Of a stretch of 64,000 nucleotides of DNA, positions 44,612 through 53,645 are shown in pieces. A program made the position numbers and the translations under genes. Source of the stretch: Hyphomicrobium sp. CS1BSMeth3 (GTDB taxonomy: Bacteria; Pseudomonadota; Alphaproteobacteria; Rhizobiales; Hyphomicrobiaceae); the NCBI RefSeq assembly GCF_900117415.1, contig NZ_FPEI01000006.1, forward strand, positions 2,480,001 to 2,544,000, written 5' to 3'. The stretch's first letter is position 1, and the number at the start of each line of letters is the position of its first letter. Below the pieces are notes generated by a model, which worked only from the letters and a program-made list of their open reading frames with translations, had not been told where the DNA came from and did no database searches.

Positions 44612-46119
44612 CAGCCCGCCTCCTCCTCGAACGCCTCCTCGCGCTTTTGTCTAATCGAAGGCAAAAGCACGATCAGGAGCAGGACGACCGCGACGGCCAG
44701 CATGGTGGCGCTGATCGGCCGCGTGAAGAACACCGTCGCATCGCCGCGCGAGAGCAGGAGTGTGCGCCGCAGGAACTCCTCCATCATCGGTCCGAGGACA
44801 AACGCGAGGAGCAGCGGCGCGGGCTCTGCATCGATCTTCCGGAACACATAGCCAAGCAGCCCGAAGATCGCCATCAGGTACACGTCGAAGGTCGAATTGC
44901 TCAGCGAGAAGACGCCGATCGAGCAGAAGGCGACGATCATCGGATACAGGAGATGGTAGGGGATGGAGATCATCCGGACCCACAAGCCGATGAGCGGGAG
45001 GTTCAGTGCCAGCAACATCAGGTTGCCGACCCACATCGAAACGATGAGCCCCCAAAACAGCTTCGGCTGCTCCGTCATGACCGACGGCCCAGGCTGAATG
45101 CCCTGGATGATCATCGCGCCGATCATGAGGGCCATCACGGGGTTCGATGGCACGCCCAGGGTCAGCATCGGAATGAACGATGTCTGCGCGCCCGCGTTGT
45201 TGGCGGACTCCGGCGCCGCTACTCCCTCAATGGCCCCCTTGCCGAACTCCGCCGAATTTGGCGACACCTTCTTCTCGAGCGAGTAGGCGCCGAATGAGGC
45301 AAGCATGGCGCCACCGCCCGGTAGGATCCCGAGGATTGAGCCGAGCACAGTGCCTCTGAAGATCGGCCCGATGATGCGGCGCCAATCCTCGCGCGTGGGC
45401 ATCAGACCCGTGACGCGCTTAGCCAGCAGCTCTCGCTTCGATTCGTTCTCGAGATTGGCCACGATCTCGCCGATGCCGAAGATCCCCATGGCCACGATGA
45501 CGAAGTCGATTCCATCGGCAAGCTTCGGCAGGTCGAAGGTGTAGCGTTCGCTGCCAGACGTGATGTCTGTGCCGACCAGCCCGAGAAACAGGCCGAGAAC
45601 GATCATCGCCAGCGCGTGCAGAAGCGATCCGCGCGCCAGGACGATGGAGGCAATGAGGCCGAGCACCATCAGGGAGAAATACTCGGCCGGTCCGAACTTC
45701 AGCGCGATGCTGGCAAGCGGCGGCGCGAAGAAGATGATGACGAACGTCGCGATCGTGCCGGCGATGAACGAGCCGATCGCCGCCGTGGCGAGGGCGCGAC
45801 CTGCCTTGCCCTGGCGCGCCATTTGATAGCCGTCCAACGCCGTCACGACGGACGAGGACTCGCCGGGGAGATTGACAAGGATCGCGGTCGTCGAGCCGCC
45901 GTACTGCGCACCGTAGTAGATGCCGGCCAGCATGATCAGCGCCGACTCCGGCGGCAGTCCGAACGTGATCGGCAGCAGCATTGCGATCGTCGCAACAGGG
46001 CCGAGACCGGGCAGCACGCCGACGGCCGTGCCGAAGAAGACACCGACGAGGCAGTAGAGAAGGTTGATCGGCGTGAGAGCGGTCTCGAGACCGATCCACA
46101 GGTTGCCTAGGAGGTCCAC
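44611..46119 (-). CDS. tctA: Tripartite tricarboxylate transporter, large subunit TctA
   Basis: A 502-aa integral membrane protein with about twelve helices, the main translocation subunit of a TTT-family carboxylate importer. Typical TctA motifs are [41 protein letters not shown], then [36 protein letters not shown] and [21 protein letters not shown] start it at a GTG at 46119 preceded by AAAGG; longer in-frame extensions have no family similarity. It overlaps the double CoA-transferase gene by one base and follows tctB by 26 bases. Confidence 0.93.
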   Translation of the reverse strand: MDLLGNLWIGLETALTPINLLYCLVGVFFGTAVGVLPGLGPVATIAMLLPITFGLPPESALIMLAGIYYGAQYGGSTTAILVNLPGESSSVVTALDGYQMARQGKAGRALATAAIGSFIAGTIATFVIIFFAPPLASIALKFGPAEYFSLMVLGLIASIVLARGSLLHALAMIVLGLFLGLVGTDITSGSERYTFDLPKLADGIDFVIVAMGIFGIGEIVANLENESKRELLAKRVTGLMPTREDWRRIIGPIFRGTVLGSILGILPGGGAMLASFGAYSLEKKVSPNSAEFGKGAIEGVAAPESANNAGAQTSFIPMLTLGVPSNPVMALMIGAMIIQGIQPGPSVMTEQPKLFWGLIVSMWVGNLMLLALNLPLIGLWVRMISIPYHLLYPMIVAFCSIGVFSLSNSTFDVYLMAIFGLLGYVFRKIDAEPAPLLLAFVLGPMMEEFLRRTLLLSRGDATVFFTRPISATMLAVAVVLLLIVLLPSIRQKREEAFEEEAG

Positions 46120-46145
46120 GCGGACGCCTTTCTTATTGAGTTGGC

Positions 46146-46613
46146 TTAGCCGGCGTTGAACCAGCTTCCGACGAGGGGCATCGGCACCCCCAGCGCCTTT
46201 ACGAACAAAAGCGCGCCGGCAGCGATGAAGGCGATGAGTCCGAGAGCAGCGGACCATTCGAAGCGGAACTCGCGGCTCGCGCTGGCACTCATCAGGATGG
46301 AGGCAAACATCGCGATGATGAAGCCGGCCCGCTCGACGAGCAGGCCGAAGAGCACGACCGAGCCGACGATCAGCAGCGCCGGCTTGAGCGCGAATTTGGT
46401 GACCTGCTCGCCTGGAACGATGAATGCGCGCGCCAACGTCGCGATGCCGAAAACCAGCAGCAACGAAGACAGAATGATCGGAAAGTAACCGGGCCCCATC
46501 TGACCAGCCCGGCCCATCGGGTAATCACTTCCGACGATCAGCCCGAACAGCGCGGCAGCCAGATAGATGACCCCGCTCCAGAAATCCTTGGGACTGCGGA
46601 TGAGAGACATCAT
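46146..46613 (-). CDS. tctB: Tripartite tricarboxylate transporter, small subunit TctB
   Basis: A 155-aa membrane protein with four helices, the small subunit of the TTT transporter. Family features: KDFWSGVIYLAAALFGLIVG, then YPMGRAGQMGPGYFPIILSS, and a C-terminal helix pair. It lies between tctC and tctA; the 124-base gap to tctC holds two hairpins that probably lower expression of the membrane subunits relative to the binding protein. Confidence 0.92.
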   Translation of the reverse strand: MMSLIRSPKDFWSGVIYLAAALFGLIVGSDYPMGRAGQMGPGYFPIILSSLLLVFGIATLARAFIVPGEQVTKFALKPALLIVGSVVLFGLLVERAGFIIAMFASILMSASASREFRFEWSAALGLIAFIAAGALLFVKALGVPMPLVGSWFNAG

Positions 46614-46646
46614 CCTGCTCCTCTCACGTTCGCTCAGCTTCGCGTT

Positions 46647-46668
46647 ACGTCGTTACGTCAAACGACGT
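46647..46668 (-). promoter_or_regulatory. Palindrome between tctC and tctB
   Basis: ACGTCGTT and AACGACGT form a perfect 8-bp inverted repeat around ACGTCA, 34 bases upstream of the tctB start. It could be an operator or an mRNA hairpin limiting read-through. Confidence 0.45.
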
Positions 46669-46684
46669 GAAATCCAGGCCACGC

Positions 46685-46717
46685 CACCTCGGAGGAAGAA
46701 TTTTCACCCGAGGTGGC
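46685..46717 (-). terminator. Attenuator-like hairpin after tctC
   Basis: CCACCTCGG and CCGAGGTGG form a perfect 9-bp stem (loop 15 bases), 20 bases after the tctC stop. Such a hairpin after the binding-protein gene commonly sets a higher level of the soluble component. Confidence 0.55.
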
Positions 46718-46737
46718 AGCGTACTCCTGGCTACAGC

Positions 46738-47721
46738 TCAGTTCTCGGCCTTCATGCCAGTGCGGTCGGCGACGCCGTTCCACTTCTTGACCTCAGAGGT
46801 GACGAAGGCCACGAACTCCTCCGGCGTGGAGGCAGCCGGCACCGCGCCAAGATCCGAAAGTCGCTTGACGACATCCGGGTCCTTGAGTGCCGCGGCGAAC
46901 TGCGCGTTGAGCGTGTCGACGATATTCTTCGGCAGGCCCGCGGGACCGATCAAGCCCTGCCAGTCGGGGACGTCGAAGCCCGGAACGAGCTTCGCAGTCG
47001 GCTCGACGTCGGGGAGCGCATCGATCTTTTTACTGCTGCCCATGGCCAGCGGGACCATCGCCTTGTTCTTGATGTGCCCAAGCGCAGAAGGCGTCGTCGC
47101 GAACAATCCGGAAATCTCGCCAGAAACGACAGCCGCCGTAGAGAGACCACCCGAACGATACGGGACATGGATGGTCTGAATGCCTGTTTCCGCCTTGAAG
47201 AGTTCGCCGGCGAGATGGTTGACAGTGCCGTAGCCCGCTGAGCCGAGGGAGAGCGTGCCTGGATTGGCTTTAGCGCGGTCAATGAACTCCTGCAGCGTGT
47301 TAATGCCGAGAGAAGGCGGCACGACCAGCACTGTCGGGATATCCGCCGTACGCGTGATCAGGGTGAAGTCCTTGAGAGGATCGTACGGAATCTTCTTGTG
47401 CCGATAGAGGGCCGGATTGGCGCCAAAGCCGATCGTCGTGACGAGCACCGTATAGCCGTCAGGACGTGCCTCTCGCACGGCGCTGAGGCCGATGAGGCCG
47501 CCACCGCCCGCGCGATTCTCAACGACAACCGGCTGCCCGATGGTCTCGGTGACCTTCGCCGCCAGAATGCGGGAGACAACATCCGTAGCACCACCCGGCG
47601 CAAACGGGATGATGAGCTTTATCGGCTTCTCGGGCTTCCAGTCGGCCGCTTGCGCGCCGCCCGTGAACGCGAGCAGCGCTGCTGCCGCGAGAGCGGAATG
47701 AATCTTCCTGAACATAGACAT
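46738..47721 (-). CDS. tctC: Bug/TctC-family tricarboxylate-binding protein
   Basis: A 327-aa periplasmic solute-binding protein. The signal peptide (MSMFRKIHSALAAAALLAF..., cleavage near AQA-ADW) is followed by Bug-family blocks: KPIKLIIPFAPGGATDVVSR, VVVENRAGGGGLIGLSAV, LGSAGYGTVNHLAGELF and HVPYRSGGLSTAAVVSGEI. It captures an acidic substrate for TctAB. An AAGGAGG ribosome site precedes the ATG at 47721. The preceding gene encodes an MmgE/PrpD protein on the same strand, 70 bases upstream. Confidence 0.93.
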   Translation of the reverse strand: MSMFRKIHSALAAAALLAFTGGAQAADWKPEKPIKLIIPFAPGGATDVVSRILAAKVTETIGQPVVVENRAGGGGLIGLSAVREARPDGYTVLVTTIGFGANPALYRHKKIPYDPLKDFTLITRTADIPTVLVVPPSLGINTLQEFIDRAKANPGTLSLGSAGYGTVNHLAGELFKAETGIQTIHVPYRSGGLSTAAVVSGEISGLFATTPSALGHIKNKAMVPLAMGSSKKIDALPDVEPTAKLVPGFDVPDWQGLIGPAGLPKNIVDTLNAQFAAALKDPDVVKRLSDLGAVPAASTPEEFVAFVTSEVKKWNGVADRTGMKAEN

Positions 47722-47791
47722 TTCCTCCTTGCTGTTTTCGCAGCCCGCTTCGAAAAGCCAGCCGTGCCTTCTAGGGAACGACGCGTGTGCG

Positions 47792-49174
47792 TCAGTGCGA
47801 CTTTGCAGACGGGGATCGCCCGGCCGGACTGCTTTCGCCAGAGAGGCGCTCAATGGCGCGGAGGCCCTTCTGGCTGCCCGAACCGAACTGTCTCAGATCT
47901 TCGAAGAGAGCGTCGGCCTCGCCGCCCGCGCCAACCAGCCCCGCGAGCTTCGCCCGCATGTCGTCCCACGTCATGGGATTGCCGGGATGCCCCTTCGCGA
48001 TGGCGATCTCTGCGCGGCGTTCCTCGCCACTCTTGAAGCCGACTGTGACCGCCGCTGACGAGTATCCATGCGACGCGCTGTTGATGGCATCGACCTTCTG
48101 CGCCGTCTCCAGGATCCGAGGCTCCGGGCGGAAAGGCTCGGCGAAGTCCGCCGCGGAGAGCGGACGGCCATGAAGCGCCAATGCCAGGCAGTACTTGATG
48201 TCGAATTTTCCCTCGAGCGATGAAGCCGGCGTGCCCGTCTTGGCACCCGTGATCTGATGGGCCAGGGCGCCGATGTCCGCGCGCACCTTGGATACACGGC
48301 CGACCTCGTCGGAGGTCAGCGCCAGTGATCGCGCCGCATCGATCGCCGGATGCGTCAGGTGGCAGGCGGCATAGGGCTTGAAGCTGTTATTCAGGATCTC
48401 CCATTCAGTGAAATCCGCGACGGCGATCGTCGCCGCGCGATCCTGAATAATCGCTGTTGCGAGGGCCCCACCCGGATTGAGAAGCTCGGTTGCCGCCTTG
48501 AAACCAGCAGCCGCGAGTTGGGCCGATAGCACACCATCCATCGCGGCCTTGCCCGCATGGAAGGGCTTCGACATCGTCCCGAACGAGCCGACGAGACCGC
48601 TCGCCTGCGTCGCGGCAACGCCAAGCGCGTGCTGGGCCGCACCCTCGTCCAGTCGCAAGAGCACTGCGCAAGCTGCTGCAGCGCCGAGGCGGCCAAAGAC
48701 ACCTGTCGCGTGAAAGCCCCGGGCCGTTACCGTTTCGCCAAGTCCGTATCCAACGCGCGCCGCCACCTCGAAACCGGTGATGAAGGCGGTCAGCATTTCC
48801 TCTTCGGAAGCACCAACTTCCTGGCCGAGTGCCAGAGTAGCCGCCCACAACGGTGCACTGGTGTGCGTGTTCGCCTTGACGTAAGTGTCGTCAAAATCAA
48901 GGCAATGCGCGAGTGTGCCGTTGCAAAGCGCTGCACCGGTCGCACCGGATTGACCGCCGATGAGAAGGGTGGAGCGTCCGGGAATGCGCCAGCCGTCGAC
49001 CACCGCGTGCACGCTTCTGCCCGCCTCCTCAGACCGAGCTCCCATGCATACTGCTACCCAATCGACGAGGCACATGCGTGCCGCCTCGATGACGTCCGCC
49101 GGTATGGCGCGCGAGCGAGCGGCACCGATATAGCGCGCGATTGCGATGCCATTCGAGGCATTGTCGATCTTCAC
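47792..49174 (-). CDS. MmgE/PrpD family protein 1
   Basis: A 460-aa MmgE/PrpD-family protein. The family includes 2-methylcitrate dehydratase, cis-aconitate decarboxylase and iminodisuccinate epimerase. Features are the helical domain CLVDWVAVCMGARSEE, GTLAHCLDFDDTYVKANTHTS (the conserved Asp-Asp pair), GSFGTMSKPFHAGKAAMDGV, then KPYAACHLTHPAIDAA, and a C-terminal GHPGNPMTWDDMRAKL. I use the GTG at 49174 (GGAGGAGG upstream). The substrate is unknown; its place at the head of the tct operon suggests it acts on the imported di- or tricarboxylate. Confidence 0.88.
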   Translation of the reverse strand: MKIDNASNGIAIARYIGAARSRAIPADVIEAARMCLVDWVAVCMGARSEEAGRSVHAVVDGWRIPGRSTLLIGGQSGATGAALCNGTLAHCLDFDDTYVKANTHTSAPLWAATLALGQEVGASEEEMLTAFITGFEVAARVGYGLGETVTARGFHATGVFGRLGAAAACAVLLRLDEGAAQHALGVAATQASGLVGSFGTMSKPFHAGKAAMDGVLSAQLAAAGFKAATELLNPGGALATAIIQDRAATIAVADFTEWEILNNSFKPYAACHLTHPAIDAARSLALTSDEVGRVSKVRADIGALAHQITGAKTGTPASSLEGKFDIKYCLALALHGRPLSAADFAEPFRPEPRILETAQKVDAINSASHGYSSAAVTVGFKSGEERRAEIAIAKGHPGNPMTWDDMRAKLAGLVGAGGEADALFEDLRQFGSGSQKGLRAIERLSGESSPAGRSPSAKSH

Positions 49175-49221
49175 TCTCCGAGCCTCCTCCCGAACCCTTT
49201 TTCTTCGCACGACAAGACGCT

Positions 49222-49241
49222 CGATCGCGGAAGCGCGATCG
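49222..49241. promoter_or_regulatory. Palindrome upstream of the PrpD-tct operon
   Basis: CGATCGCG-GAAG-CGCGATCG is a perfect 8-bp inverted repeat with a GNRA-type loop, 48 bases upstream of the PrpD start and 140 bases after the LysR stop. It could be an operator or the terminator of the LysR transcript. Confidence 0.4.
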
Positions 49242-49381
49242 TCTGGCCCCTATGGGATCTCCAGAAATTCAGTCTCGGCGCCGAGCTAGGCCGTGCATTT
49301 CGCGGCGGAGGATAGCCACAATCGTTCGGTCAGGTACCGCCACGATCGGAATAGCAGCCATATTGGCGTACGCATATTTTG

Positions 49382-50305
49382 TCAGAGGCGCGGGGACCAT
49401 TGCCCCGATCGCAGCATGGCGCGGGCTTGACTTCGCACTGTCTGAGCAAGCGCACGCGACGCTTCGGTGGAAGGCCGCAACGTCGACGAAGCTAGGATAA
49501 GTTTCCTATTCATCGTCGGCTCGAGCCGCCAGTAGCGAATTCGGCCCGATGTGACGAGGTCATGCACGCAGGCATAGGAAAGCACCGTGTACGCGACACC
49601 GGATTCGACCAGCTTCAGCGTCGACGGCATGGCGTCTATCTCGATCCGAACGTTTGCAATCAGGCCACCGAGCCGGGCCAGAACCGTGTCGACGAGCAGG
49701 CGCAGTCCGTGCGGCCGGCTCGGCAGGATGAGTGGAATATCCTTGAGCGCCGCCGTCGGCACGACACCGTCGCCCACACCGAATGGGTCATTCATCGGAC
49801 CAAGCAGGAAGAGCTCGTCGGTCAGGAGCTCGTCGGTCGATACGGTCCGGCTGTGCGGCGTGTCATAGAGAACGGCGACGTCGATGCGACCGGAAATCAG
49901 CCATTCCAGAACATGCGCACTGAAGCCCTCCATCACGCCCAGAAGGACATTCGGAAACTTCTGGCTGAAGCGCTGAACCAACGGGCCCGCGAGAGCTGCA
50001 GTAACCGAAGGCGGCATTCCGACGCTGACATGGCCGGAGGGAGACAGGCCGAGCGTGCCGATCTCGTATTCGGCGGCCGACCGCGCCTGCAGCATGGCCC
50101 GCGCGTACTTCTCCAGCAGTTTCCCGGCTTCAGTCAGCGCAACGCCGCGCCCGGTCCGATGATAGAGCTTGGCCCCGAGCGAATCCTCGAGCGCCTTGAT
50201 CTGACGACTGAGCACGGGCTGAGCTACGGAAACTTTAGCTGCGGCGCGTGAGAACGCGCCGCAGTCTGTAATCGCTAGAAAGTACTCGAGCTGTCGCAGC
50301 TCCAT
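49382..50305 (-). CDS. LysR-family transcriptional regulator
   Basis: A 307-aa LysR regulator. The N-terminal helix-turn-helix is LEYFLAITDCGAFSRAAAKV, then SVAQPVLSRQIKALEDSLG and KLYHRTGRGVALTEAG. The effector domain has VSVGMPPSVTAALAGPLVQRF and RIDVAVLYDTPHSRTVSTDEL, and a C-terminal YTVLSYACVHDLVTSGRI. This form resembles the Nac/CynR-like group. The ATG at 50305 is chosen; a TTG two codons upstream is possible. It lies directly upstream of, and on the same strand as, the PrpD-tct operon, which it probably controls. A composite repeat lies just upstream of its start. Confidence 0.9.
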   Translation of the reverse strand: MELRQLEYFLAITDCGAFSRAAAKVSVAQPVLSRQIKALEDSLGAKLYHRTGRGVALTEAGKLLEKYARAMLQARSAAEYEIGTLGLSPSGHVSVGMPPSVTAALAGPLVQRFSQKFPNVLLGVMEGFSAHVLEWLISGRIDVAVLYDTPHSRTVSTDELLTDELFLLGPMNDPFGVGDGVVPTAALKDIPLILPSRPHGLRLLVDTVLARLGGLIANVRIEIDAMPSTLKLVESGVAYTVLSYACVHDLVTSGRIRYWRLEPTMNRKLILASSTLRPSTEASRALAQTVRSQARAMLRSGQWSPRL

Positions 50306-50323
50306 GGGCAAGGTTCCGCTATT

Positions 50324-50489
50324 CTAGTGTGATGATCGAGAAATTCGCCACCTCCCAGGGCTGGGGCCGAGCGAATTTCTCGATCTGAATCACACTAGCC
50401 AGTCCACGATCCTAGTGTCCCTTTTGATGCCGAAGTTCGCGCGCGACACTAGCATCGAGGTGTGGCGAACTTCGGAATTGGGGCACTAG
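50324..50489 (+). repeat. Composite palindromic repeat, copy B
   Basis: Two hairpins in tandem. Hairpin 1 (50324-50398) starts CTAGTGTGATGATCGAG and ends with ATCACACTAG, with inner arms AAATTCGC/GCGAATTT. A 13-base spacer follows, then hairpin 2 (50412-50489), starting CTAGTGTCCC and ending GGGGCACTAG, with arms GAAGTTCGC/GCGAACTTC. The element is non-coding and lies between the LysR start and the end of the beta-hydroxyacid dehydrogenase gene. It matches copies at 61.4 kb (close) and 20.3 kb (diverged). Confidence 0.85.
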
Positions 50490-50601
50490 CGACTTGCCCG
50501 ATGACCGGTTGGCGATGAGGTCAATAGCGAGCCCGCCTCAATAATAGCGGTCGTACTGCTATCTTGGGTAGCAGATCCTTGCACAACGGGCGTCGACTAC
50601 A

Positions 50602-51516
50602 TCAGGCAGGAGCTGTCAGATATCGATTGATCGCCGTGTGATCGGCCTTGTCGCCGAGCTCTTCGGCCGCCGCGTCCCACAATGAGGCACATTTCTCACC
50701 CAGCGGAACCGGCACGCCCAGCCGTTCGGCAAGATGCTGCGCAGTCCGAATATCCTTGGCCATCAGCCCGAGGAAGAAACCTGAATCGTAGCGTTCGGAG
50801 ATGACGTACTGCTTCAGCTTCACCTCGGTCGAGTTGTTCTTTCCCGTCGAAGCATTCAGCACATCGACAAGCACCTCGGGGGCGACGCCGAACGTCTTGC
50901 CGACGTTCATGGCCTCGAGCGCGGCCACGAGCCCTGCTCCCGATACGTAATTGTTCAACGCTTTGACCGCGTGCCCCGAGCCGATTGGGCCAGTACGGAA
51001 GACGGCGCGGCCCATGGCTTTCAGCAACGGCTCGACGCGGTCGATCGTACTTCCCTCACCCCCGGCCATGATCGCCAGCGAGCCGTCGATGGCCCGCTTC
51101 ACACCTCCCGAGACAGGCGCATCGACGAAGCCGAACCCTGCAGCGACCAATGCCTCTCCGATCTCGCGCGTCCCGATCGGATCGGATGAGCTCATCTCCA
51201 CGATGATCGCGTCCTGACGCAGATGCGGCCGAATGGCATTCAGGACTTCACGCACGATGGCGCCGTTCGGCAGCATGGTGATAACGACCTGCGCCCCTTC
51301 GACGGCCGTCGTGAGCGAAGGCGCGATCTTGCCTCCGGTTTCGCGAGCGAAGAGCTCGCGCATCCCCTCGGCGACATCGAACCCGACGACATTGAAGCCC
51401 GCGCCGATGAGGCGGGCGCCCATCGGACGCCCCATATTGCCCAGTCCTACCAGCGCGACCTTGGCCGGCGGCGCAATCACGGTGGTCCTCGATGAGGGCG
51501 TTTCTGAATTACTCAT
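50602..51516 (-). CDS. 3-hydroxyisobutyrate dehydrogenase-family protein
   Basis: A 304-aa beta-hydroxyacid dehydrogenase (NAD(P)-dependent). The Rossmann motif is VALVGLGNMGRPMGARLIGAG; the substrate-binding segment is DAPVSGGVKRAIDGSLAIM; and the catalytic Lys region is GHAVKALNNYVSGAG. It oxidises a 3-hydroxyacid or reduces a semialdehyde such as tartronate semialdehyde. The ATG at 51516 overlaps the preceding gene's stop by 8 bases and has AAGGAA upstream; an in-frame start at 51546 is less likely. Last gene of a three-gene unit with PrpD 2 and the decarboxylase-like gene. Confidence 0.92.
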   Translation of the reverse strand: MSNSETPSSRTTVIAPPAKVALVGLGNMGRPMGARLIGAGFNVVGFDVAEGMRELFARETGGKIAPSLTTAVEGAQVVITMLPNGAIVREVLNAIRPHLRQDAIIVEMSSSDPIGTREIGEALVAAGFGFVDAPVSGGVKRAIDGSLAIMAGGEGSTIDRVEPLLKAMGRAVFRTGPIGSGHAVKALNNYVSGAGLVAALEAMNVGKTFGVAPEVLVDVLNASTGKNNSTEVKLKQYVISERYDSGFFLGLMAKDIRTAQHLAERLGVPVPLGEKCASLWDAAAEELGDKADHTAINRYLTAPA

Positions 51517-51898
51517 CGCCCATTTCCTTGAACGCTTCCTTGGCAAGGCGGAAGCTGTCGATGCCCGCCGGCACGCCGGCGTAGACCGCGACCTGCAGGA
51601 AGATCTCCTTGATCTCGTCCTTCGTGAGGCCGTTCTTCCGGGCAGCCTTCACATGCAGCTTCAGCTCGTGAGGCCGGTTGAGCGCTGCGATCATGGCGAG
51701 GTTCACGATGCTGCGACTGCGGCGATCGAAGCCGGGCCGCGTCCAGAGTGCACCCCAACAGTAAGAAGTCGACCACTCGGCCATCGTGCGCGTGAACTCG
51801 TCGGCACCGGCAATCGACCGATTGACGTAGTCCTCGCCGAGAACCTCCTTGCGAACCGCAAGGCCCTTTTCGAACAAGCTGTCAGCGTCGTCTGTCAT
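51509..51898 (-). CDS. Carboxymuconolactone decarboxylase-family protein
   Basis: A 129-aa small helical protein resembling PcaC-type gamma-carboxymuconolactone decarboxylase. Visible are SLFEKGLAVRKEVLGEDYV, then CWGALWTRPGFDRRSRSIVN, the NRPHELKLHVKAARKNGLT segment with its conserved His, and KEIFLQVAVYAGVPAG. The AhpD-type Cys-x-x-Cys pair is absent, so it is probably not a peroxidase. It could decarboxylate a lactone made by another enzyme in the island. GAGGATG precedes the ATG at 51898; its 3' end overlaps the dehydrogenase gene. Confidence 0.88.
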   Translation of the reverse strand: MTDDADSLFEKGLAVRKEVLGEDYVNRSIAGADEFTRTMAEWSTSYCWGALWTRPGFDRRSRSIVNLAMIAALNRPHELKLHVKAARKNGLTKDEIKEIFLQVAVYAGVPAGIDSFRLAKEAFKEMGDE

Positions 51899-51972
51899 GT
51901 TTTCATCCTCAGCAAGCTGAAACGTGGAGTGCGATACGCTCTCCACCCCTTCAAATTCGGCACGCGGGCTTC

Positions 51973-53436
51973 TCAGCTCGCGGCCTCGGCCAGCAGGCTC
52001 TTCGGCCGACCGGACACGTCGCGCGGCACCAGCGGCGATACGACGTCGGCGGCGACATCGGAGATCTTCTCGAGCGCCAGAACATTCTCGATGACCTTCG
52101 AGATGGCCGCGTCATCGAGCCGATAGGCGGCGAAAGGCGCACACCTGCGGAACTTTGCAGCCACCTCTTCGACCGTCAGGGGATTGTCCGGGTGCCCCTT
52201 CTCGATCGTGCACACGCCAGCAATCGCCCGACCGTCTCTCAGCTTTGTGGTCAGGCGCGTTCCGAGCGGCGGCAAGCTCTCATCGAGATCCGCCGAGATG
52301 CGATCCATGAAACCACGCACGTCGGTCCGCGCGCGGGCTTGCGGCGTGTAGGCGTCGAGGAAGATCCCGCCGTCGTGCACAACCGTCGAGATGACGTAGG
52401 GCAAGCTGAATTGGCATTGCGGGACCGTCTCCGGCTTCCATTTCTCCGCCTTGGGGATTGCCACCACTGTCCAGTTCAGGCTGCCAACATCCAGGTGCAT
52501 GCTCTCGACATCGCCGACGCTGAACTCGTGCTCTCGCATCTGCTCGAGCAAGAGATCGATGCCGGTGTGCGTGCACTTGCAGGCAGCGTGCGCCTTGAAG
52601 CTCGTGCGCATCATTTCCCAGCGCGCGCCGAGCTCGTGCGTGACCGCATCGAGATCGATGCGACCCTTTCGTGCAAAGAGGGCGTAGTAGCCGCGCTGCT
52701 CTCCCGCCAGGAATTCCTTGACCGGTCCCGTCACGCCGAACCGGCTCATCCGGCAGATGTTGATCGCATCCTGCGCGACGAAGCCATGATGGAACCTGAT
52801 CATCGAGGCGCCTTCGTTGTACATCGAGGCGTCGTGCGGCTGCGTCATCAGCTTGGCGATGCCGAGCGCGTTCATCAGCTCAGCGTGGCTGAAGCCGAGC
52901 AGCTTGGCGGCTGCGGCCACCGCACCAAAAATGTAGTGCCCTCCGGCAGAGCCGCCGGGCTGCTCGATGCTTTTGAACGAGCAGCCAAGGCCCGTCCGGA
53001 TCATGAGCTCCTGCGCAACGATGAACGCCGTCAGAAGCTCCCGTCCGCTCGTCTTATCCTTCAGCCCGGTCGCGGCGAGCAGCGTCGGCACGGTATACTC
53101 CGCGCCATGCCCGGCTTCGTAGTGCGTGTCGCCCATGTCCATGGCACGCGCCATCGGCGCCAGCGCGAATGCCGCCATCGCAGCCGGCACTTTCCCGCCG
53201 TAAAATGGAATGTGGCTCTCCGGCTTGCCGCCCTGATCACGCACGAAGGCAACGACATCGGCGATGCCGTCCATGCCGGAGCCGCCCATCGAAACGCCGA
53301 TGATGTCGAGGATCTGCTTCTTGCCGAACTCCCGGACGTCCTTCGGCAGATCGTCGTAACTCGTCTCGACCACCATCCGACAGAGCGTCTCCATGGGGTC
53401 TTCGTCAGCGATCCGCTGGAATGTCCTCATGATCAC
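51973..53436 (-). CDS. MmgE/PrpD family protein 2
   Basis: A 487-aa second MmgE/PrpD-family protein, clearly diverged from the one at 47.8-49.2 kb. Family features are KKQILDIIGVSMGGSGMDG, the charged DMGDTHYEAGHGAEYTVPTL region in place of the usual Asp-Asp motif, GGSAGGHYIFGAVAAAAKLLG and a C-terminal KGHPDNPLTVEEVAAKFRRC. The start is a GTG at 53436 with GGAGGAG upstream; an ATG two codons later is possible. The exact reaction cannot be told. It heads a three-gene unit with the carboxymuconolactone-decarboxylase-like and dehydrogenase genes. Confidence 0.87.
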   Translation of the reverse strand: MIMRTFQRIADEDPMETLCRMVVETSYDDLPKDVREFGKKQILDIIGVSMGGSGMDGIADVVAFVRDQGGKPESHIPFYGGKVPAAMAAFALAPMARAMDMGDTHYEAGHGAEYTVPTLLAATGLKDKTSGRELLTAFIVAQELMIRTGLGCSFKSIEQPGGSAGGHYIFGAVAAAAKLLGFSHAELMNALGIAKLMTQPHDASMYNEGASMIRFHHGFVAQDAINICRMSRFGVTGPVKEFLAGEQRGYYALFARKGRIDLDAVTHELGARWEMMRTSFKAHAACKCTHTGIDLLLEQMREHEFSVGDVESMHLDVGSLNWTVVAIPKAEKWKPETVPQCQFSLPYVISTVVHDGGIFLDAYTPQARARTDVRGFMDRISADLDESLPPLGTRLTTKLRDGRAIAGVCTIEKGHPDNPLTVEEVAAKFRRCAPFAAYRLDDAAISKVIENVLALEKISDVAADVVSPLVPRDVSGRPKSLLAEAAS

Positions 53437-53645
53437 CTAGTCTCCTCCGTCAAGCCATCCCGCCATATGCGGAGGCTTGCTCACGTTTGCTTTGCCGAAC
53501 CCGGCCACGGCGGAACGGGACGCGCCTTACGCCGTCCGGCAATGTTTCCTGATCGAACCATATTCCGCCCACCGACACTGACCACGCGCGGCGCCGGCAT
53601 AGCAGGGTGATCATTCGCCATATACCGACGTGGCATTTGCCCCCA

